Source: Ectocarpus siliculosus (lineage: Eukaryota; Sar; Phaeophyceae; Ectocarpales; Ectocarpaceae). Taken from it: DNA of 64,000 nucleotides. This document shows, piece after piece, positions 59,517 to 64,000 of this stretch. How positions within the stretch are numbered: position 1 is the first letter of the stretch; each line of letters starts with the position of its first letter. The stretch spans positions 1,365,454 through 1,429,453 of the forward strand of contig FN648707.1 of assembly GCA_000310025.1 (NCBI GenBank), written 5' to 3'. A program made the position numbers and the translations under genes. The notes under the pieces were generated by a model. That model saw only the letters and a program-made list of their open reading frames with translations, made no database searches and was not told the origin of the DNA.

Positions 59517-62500
59517 CTAGGCCGTTTGAAAGAGCTCCTGGAGCGTCCCCTTCGACCGCCGCGAGCTGATCCACCCCATCCGCGACGTTGACCCTCTCCT
59601 CCGCGCCTTCCTGCCGCCGCCGTCCTCGCCGTCTGCGTCTCCCCCATCCCCTTCCCCCGGTGACGATGGCAGAAACGCCTGCTGCTTCTTCTGGCCCGGA
59701 AGCGCCGGGAGCTCTTTGCCGCCCCCTTTCTCACGACCTTCCATTCTGTGCGGCGATTCGCTACTGCCTCCCCCAGCGCCACCGCCACCGCTCTTTCTTT
59801 TTCGACCAACACCGCTATCGGCTGGATGTGCCGCGAGGCCCTCTCTGCCACGCTTGAACTTGCTGTCGCTGTTGTTTGTGTTGCCATGCCTGGCAGCGTA
59901 GCTGCCGGGCAAGGACGGCCCACCAGCGTCGCTCCCGCCGCCGAGCGTCTCTCCGAGTCCGCGATCCCGGGGTGGGGACAGGCCGTGACCCATAGTCTCA
60001 CCGAGCGGGGGGGGTGGAAGGTGTTTGCGCGTGACCGTGGGAATCGGCGGCTGAGTACCGCGGTCCTGGGGAAATGGATTCGCGGGGGGGGAGGCGGGGT
60101 GTACTCATAGTCGTGCATGCCGTAGTCGTTAGATAGACCATTGACCTTGCATCCCTGCAAAGACGGGACGGAGCACGCCGGGTTCTCACGGGACCAGGCC
60201 CTCACATCACCAAGCGCCAAGCTCCGTGAGGTATTCGGCGAGTCGCATGGAGGGTATGCTGCATCCTGCTAAGGGTATTCGGCGTCTTGTGCTTACGTTC
60301 TCGCACACGTATGACAGCTGCGAATGAAATTAATTTCTGGTGCTTTCACTTCCAGAGACATGTGTAACTGCCTCGAGGATGCTTGACCAACTTAACACAA
60401 CGTGGTGCAATCATCCCCTATGCGCGGAGTGAGTGTCCTCGACCCCGCACAACATTATCTGCTCGACCACCATCATTATGGCTACCAAAAACCATACACC
60501 AAAGGCAATTGAAAAGCGGAAACTGGTTGCCGAGTTCACGAAGTGATCGACGTGTTTTACAACGTCGTTGCCAAGCGACGAAAACCCAACCCCGATGGGA
60601 AACACCGGGTGAAGGGCATCACGGGGGGGACGCGGGAGTAGTTAAGGGGGGTACCCTCATTGGCAGGTGGAAGCGGAGTTACACCAACACGAAACGTGCT
60701 GTTAGCTTAGGGTTAGACTGCGTTGGGCGTCACCGGCACGTGCGGGGGACCGGGGCCAGAGATCAACGCATGAATTTCTACGCTTGCACTTTACGAACGC
60801 AGATGGTGCTGTTGAAGGTGGACCTCTAACCGGCTCTATCGTAGCCAAGCAGGAGGAGCCTAAACGAACACAAGGGCCCAACAAAGAGATAGGCGCTGAC
60901 ACGCAAAGCTCTGCTGTCGTACGTAAGTCGCGCCCATCTAGTTCATCTCGGTGTTATCGCTAGGCCTGGTCTCACCCGAGGCCGGCGTAATTCAGGCTTG
61001 GCTAGCACTCCTCGCCTCTGCTTGGAGCCCCTCTTGCGCGGCAACGGCGGCGGGGGCACGGGCTTGAACCCCCCGCCCCCGCCTCCCCCGCCACCAATGT
61101 TTCCGCCCTCTTTGAACAGGCGCAAGTGAGGATCATCCTCGGCATCATCATCCGACCCTGAGAGGAAGATAGCGCAGGAAATAGTCGTAGGAAGTAGGAC
61201 AACCGCACGGTAAGCGCACGGATCCATCTGAGCGTCAGATCTGAGCGTCAGTGACAGATGTAGGTGAGGGCAACCACAGCGATGTCAGCTTGGCACACGG
61301 ACCGCAAGCCACCCAGTACTATGTAGAACGTTTGCGCCGCTCTCACCGACACCGAACCCTTCCGGCTCTGCTCCTCCGGGAACTACCAAGCGCCTTCCAC
61401 GGTGATGCCCAACACCCCCTCCCCCTCTTGCTCCTGTGCCACCAGCCTCTATCCGCTTGCCGCCGGACAGGGGGTCTAGAGTCTTGACACGGTTGACCAC
61501 GCTGTCCCTGTTCGAGGAAACGCGGTGGTGGCGTGCCCGCCGTCCCGATCCTGATCCGATGGAAGCCGATCGGAGCGGGTGTGTTGCTGGAGGGGAGAGG
61601 GGGTCGCCATGACTAGGCCTCCTGCAGGGGTGGGGGAGGCGAAAACGAAGATGTGCGCGTGCGTGCACGGTTCTTTGTAGTACATCTTTGTCGCGCTGAC
61701 CGGCTGACCAATGAACACGACTCCAGTCTTGAGCAAGAAAAAAGGAAACACATGTGTCTGTGTGCGACGAAAAGGTAGAAGCACAACCACGTTACACGGA
61801 CGTATACTACCGCGTTTCAAAGTCTATATCTGGCAACGTGTCCACGACGCCACAACGTCCGCTGCCACTGGCTTCGTGGACAAAGAAAACACAAGACGAA
61901 AATCAGTCGGAAGGGGTAGTTGTGGCGGGTATAAAGCGCAATCGGGTCGTTGGAGGGACGAATGGCACGGCGAGAGTCTACCTAACAGCTTTCTTACCGG
62001 CCACGCGGTGGGTCAAGAGACCGACCCTCGCGTGCGCTCACGCTCGTTGCGTCGCCGATGCTCACTGGCGTTGGGGCTCGCGCCAGCGAGGGCTCCCTCG
62101 GCAGAGGACCTCTCGGCAGGAGATCTCTGCGAGGCGGGTGCTTGTGGTCCTGGACGGCAACGCGTGGGCGGCGTAAGGGTGGCGCATGCGCCCTCGTTTC
62201 TATTTGCGAAACGGGGGATATGCCGAGGCGTTTCCGTTGCTGATAGGCTCTTTGCACGTGTTTTCATTGAAACGCTTACTGCCTGCCATCCCGCTCAACC
62301 GCAGATTGTGGTATCGACACGATGATAGCAAACAAACGGATAGAATCCTAGTTGTTTCGAAAACTCCGGGACTACTGCAGTAGCTGGTCGCGCTTGACCT
62401 GTTCGTGAAGTTAATATTCAGGGTCGGTGCCACAAGCAGCTGGCTGCTCTCCGACTTCTCTCCTACCTCTTCGAAAGCGGGCCCTTGTTTCTCGTCACCG

Positions 62501-64000
62501 CCTTGCTGAACGCAGACCCCGGCTTGGAGGTCCAAGGTGTCGACGAGAGGAGGCTTCGCGGAGGCGAGGTTCAGGGCATGCAAATGCGAGGGTGAAACGG
62601 GTCGTTCACAGATGAGCAGGGACAAGACAACAGAGGGGCGACGAGGTGTGTGAATCATTATCTTCACACCAATAAGGCAGACAGGCAGAATCCAACAAAC
62701 GGCAAACACTCTGGTACCTGCGGGAAAAAGTCTCAACGATACGCTGTCTGGTTCGTTTGCCCGCACCTGGGTCGTGGCTGACATCTCGAAGAATCGCTCC
62801 GAGCGACTGCCCTTTCTCCTGCGGGCAGCCGCTGCGCCGTCGTTCCTCTTCGTCCTCCTACCCCTTCCTCCATTGTCTTTCGCTCGCCGCTCCCCTTCCC
62901 CCCCACCGCCACTGCCTCCACCGCCATCGGTATCGTTATTTCCGGACCCGACTTGTCCCCCTTTCGAAGCCTTAGAGTCGCCACCCTCCCGTGTCGGGGC
63001 AGGAGCTACCTTGGTATGGGGTCCTCCACGTAGCGGCGACGTGTTGCCGGTGACGTCGCTGCCACCTCCATCGGCGGAGCGGTCTCGAACCCCGATGCGA
63101 GGCATCACCCGCGCCGGGATTTTCTCGGGCGGGACGACGTTTAGTATGATGACCTGTCGTCGCACGACGTGAAGGAGAGGCGAAAGCTGACTGAATATCC
63201 CGTTCGCAATGACGCTGACAACACCAGAGGTGGGTGTCTATTGCGCCGTACGCTATAACCACGCAATTAGGGTTTCTCGCAAACGTCAACATGGAGACAT
63301 CGACGACACACGCTAGCTTCAAAACGTCAGACTCTTCTCGGCGTGCAGTAGGTAAGCACTGCACCCCGTCGCACCTCGCCGTTAGGTCCCCACACCCAGG
63401 CTCTCCCCTTGAGCTCCTTTTTCATCTTCTCTTCCTTTGCCCTGTTCTCCTTGTCTATCCTCTCCAGCCTCTCTCGAGCCTGCGCCTTCTCTTGTATTCG
63501 GGCCTCTTCCCGTCGTCGTAAGCTCTTTCACGGCAGACATTAACAACGGGAACGGCGGCAAGTTGGCTGACTGGTCGCGGGCTGGTTTTGTGGGCGGACG
63601 AGGAAGGAAAAAAAATGCCTGTCGTGTTTCTCCAAGCGTTTCTTCTAAAGCACCGAAGGCCCGCCTTGGTTCTGCAGCTAGCTCAACACGCGCATGGTGC
63701 CTGGAGCTCTGATTCTGTGCTCGCTGTCCTGCATAGCTCACCAAAAACTTTCCCGTGAATCACCACACCGCTCTAGATCACTGGAACGAGCGCAGAACAC
63801 TATCTCGATGTAGACCTACGAAAAAGGGACGACACTGGACAGCGGATAGGTGGGCCGACCTCGAGAAACGCCCTCTCCTCGTGCTGACGCCCTCGCCCGA
63901 TGGCATCCCCGATGCCGCCAGCTCCGGCCAGCTTCTCGTCCCCTAGGCCGTGGCCCTCCTCGGAGAACAAACTTAGCAGACCGATGTCTTCCCCTTCCTC
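59517..64000 (-). CDS. Coiled-coil / low-complexity protein, 5' partial (runs off the window)
   Basis: Minus-strand exons: 64000-63860 (partial), 63524-63375, 63153-62767, 62553-62467, 62149-62066, 61621-61347, 61157-60976, 60154-59517. Phases agree for most joins; the join 62066 to 61621 does not and needs another exon or acceptor. Order of features: acidic start (EEGEDIGLLSLFSEEG), then a charged coiled coil (LRRREEARIQEKAQARERLE, KEEKMKKELKGRAWVWGPNG) continuing VIILNVVPPEKIPARVMPRI. A Gly/Asp/Arg-rich disordered stretch follows, then PPLVDTLDLQAGVCVQQGGD and a Pro/Gly-rich tail ending SKGTLQELFQTA. The coiled coil followed by a short WxxGPNGE(V)I..VxPPEKIP block looks like a conserved unit of a structural or ciliary-type protein, but I cannot name the family. 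In the last exon the reading frame shifts at a run of eight C (60084-60091); see findings. Confidence 0.62.

Noticed and set aside
59429-60220. 263-codon minus-strand frame, longer than the one chosen in the last exon of the right-hand gene
   Set aside because: Its second half is Arg/Gly/Ser shadow of the neighbouring frame, which has a more natural composition and C-terminus; its first part is kept as the start of that exon.

Overview
The window is nuclear eukaryotic DNA with gene-sparse, intron-rich architecture. Genes have up to 15 short exons (53-390 bp) separated by introns of roughly 0.2-1.7 kb. Introns use GT..AG borders (one good GC..AG case) and carry many micro- and minisatellites, small fold-back elements and dispersed repeats. 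Base composition is balanced to slightly GC-rich. There are no operons or ribosome-binding sites. Long introns, high intron density, (TTAGGG)-type motifs and a YbaK-fused prolyl-tRNA synthetase fit a stramenopile, most likely a brown alga. That assignment is inference; no marker gene proves it. Most long open frames here are chance frames. The genes below were built by chaining exons whose splice phases agree and whose translation shows conserved protein features.

Layout. 1-390: homopolymer-distorted sequence, probably a poor contig end. 393-12125 (+): prolyl-tRNA synthetase, 15 exons, preceded by a YbaK/ProX-like domain; the N-terminus is outside or lost in the bad sequence. 14609-19052 (+) and 22448-26945 (+): tandem paralogous genes A and B for a small multi-pass membrane protein of no family I recognise, with shared intron phases. 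31091-31866 (+): two exons of a possible further membrane-protein gene. 34945-33769 (-) and 38851-35596 (-): two TAZ zinc-finger units, each split by introns inside the domain. 51271-41212 (-): a proline-rich, NPF-containing N-terminus, an F-BAR-like region and a C-terminal PH domain (membrane remodelling and endocytosis type architecture). 53487-58163 (+): a HAD-superfamily hydrolase with all four HAD motifs, interrupted by a 59-base assembly gap. 64000-59517 (-): a coiled-coil/low-complexity protein running off the right edge.

The genes form no pathway. They are a translation enzyme, candidate membrane proteins, candidate transcription co-regulators (TAZ), a membrane-curvature adaptor, a phosphatase-like enzyme and a coiled-coil protein. 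The features most worth pursuing are the tandem A/B membrane-protein family, the TAZ pair with a GC-AG intron, the F-BAR/PH/NPF adaptor, the fold-back elements at 9742-10137 and 52009-52769, and a dispersed element carrying (TTAGGG)n-like sequence present three times.
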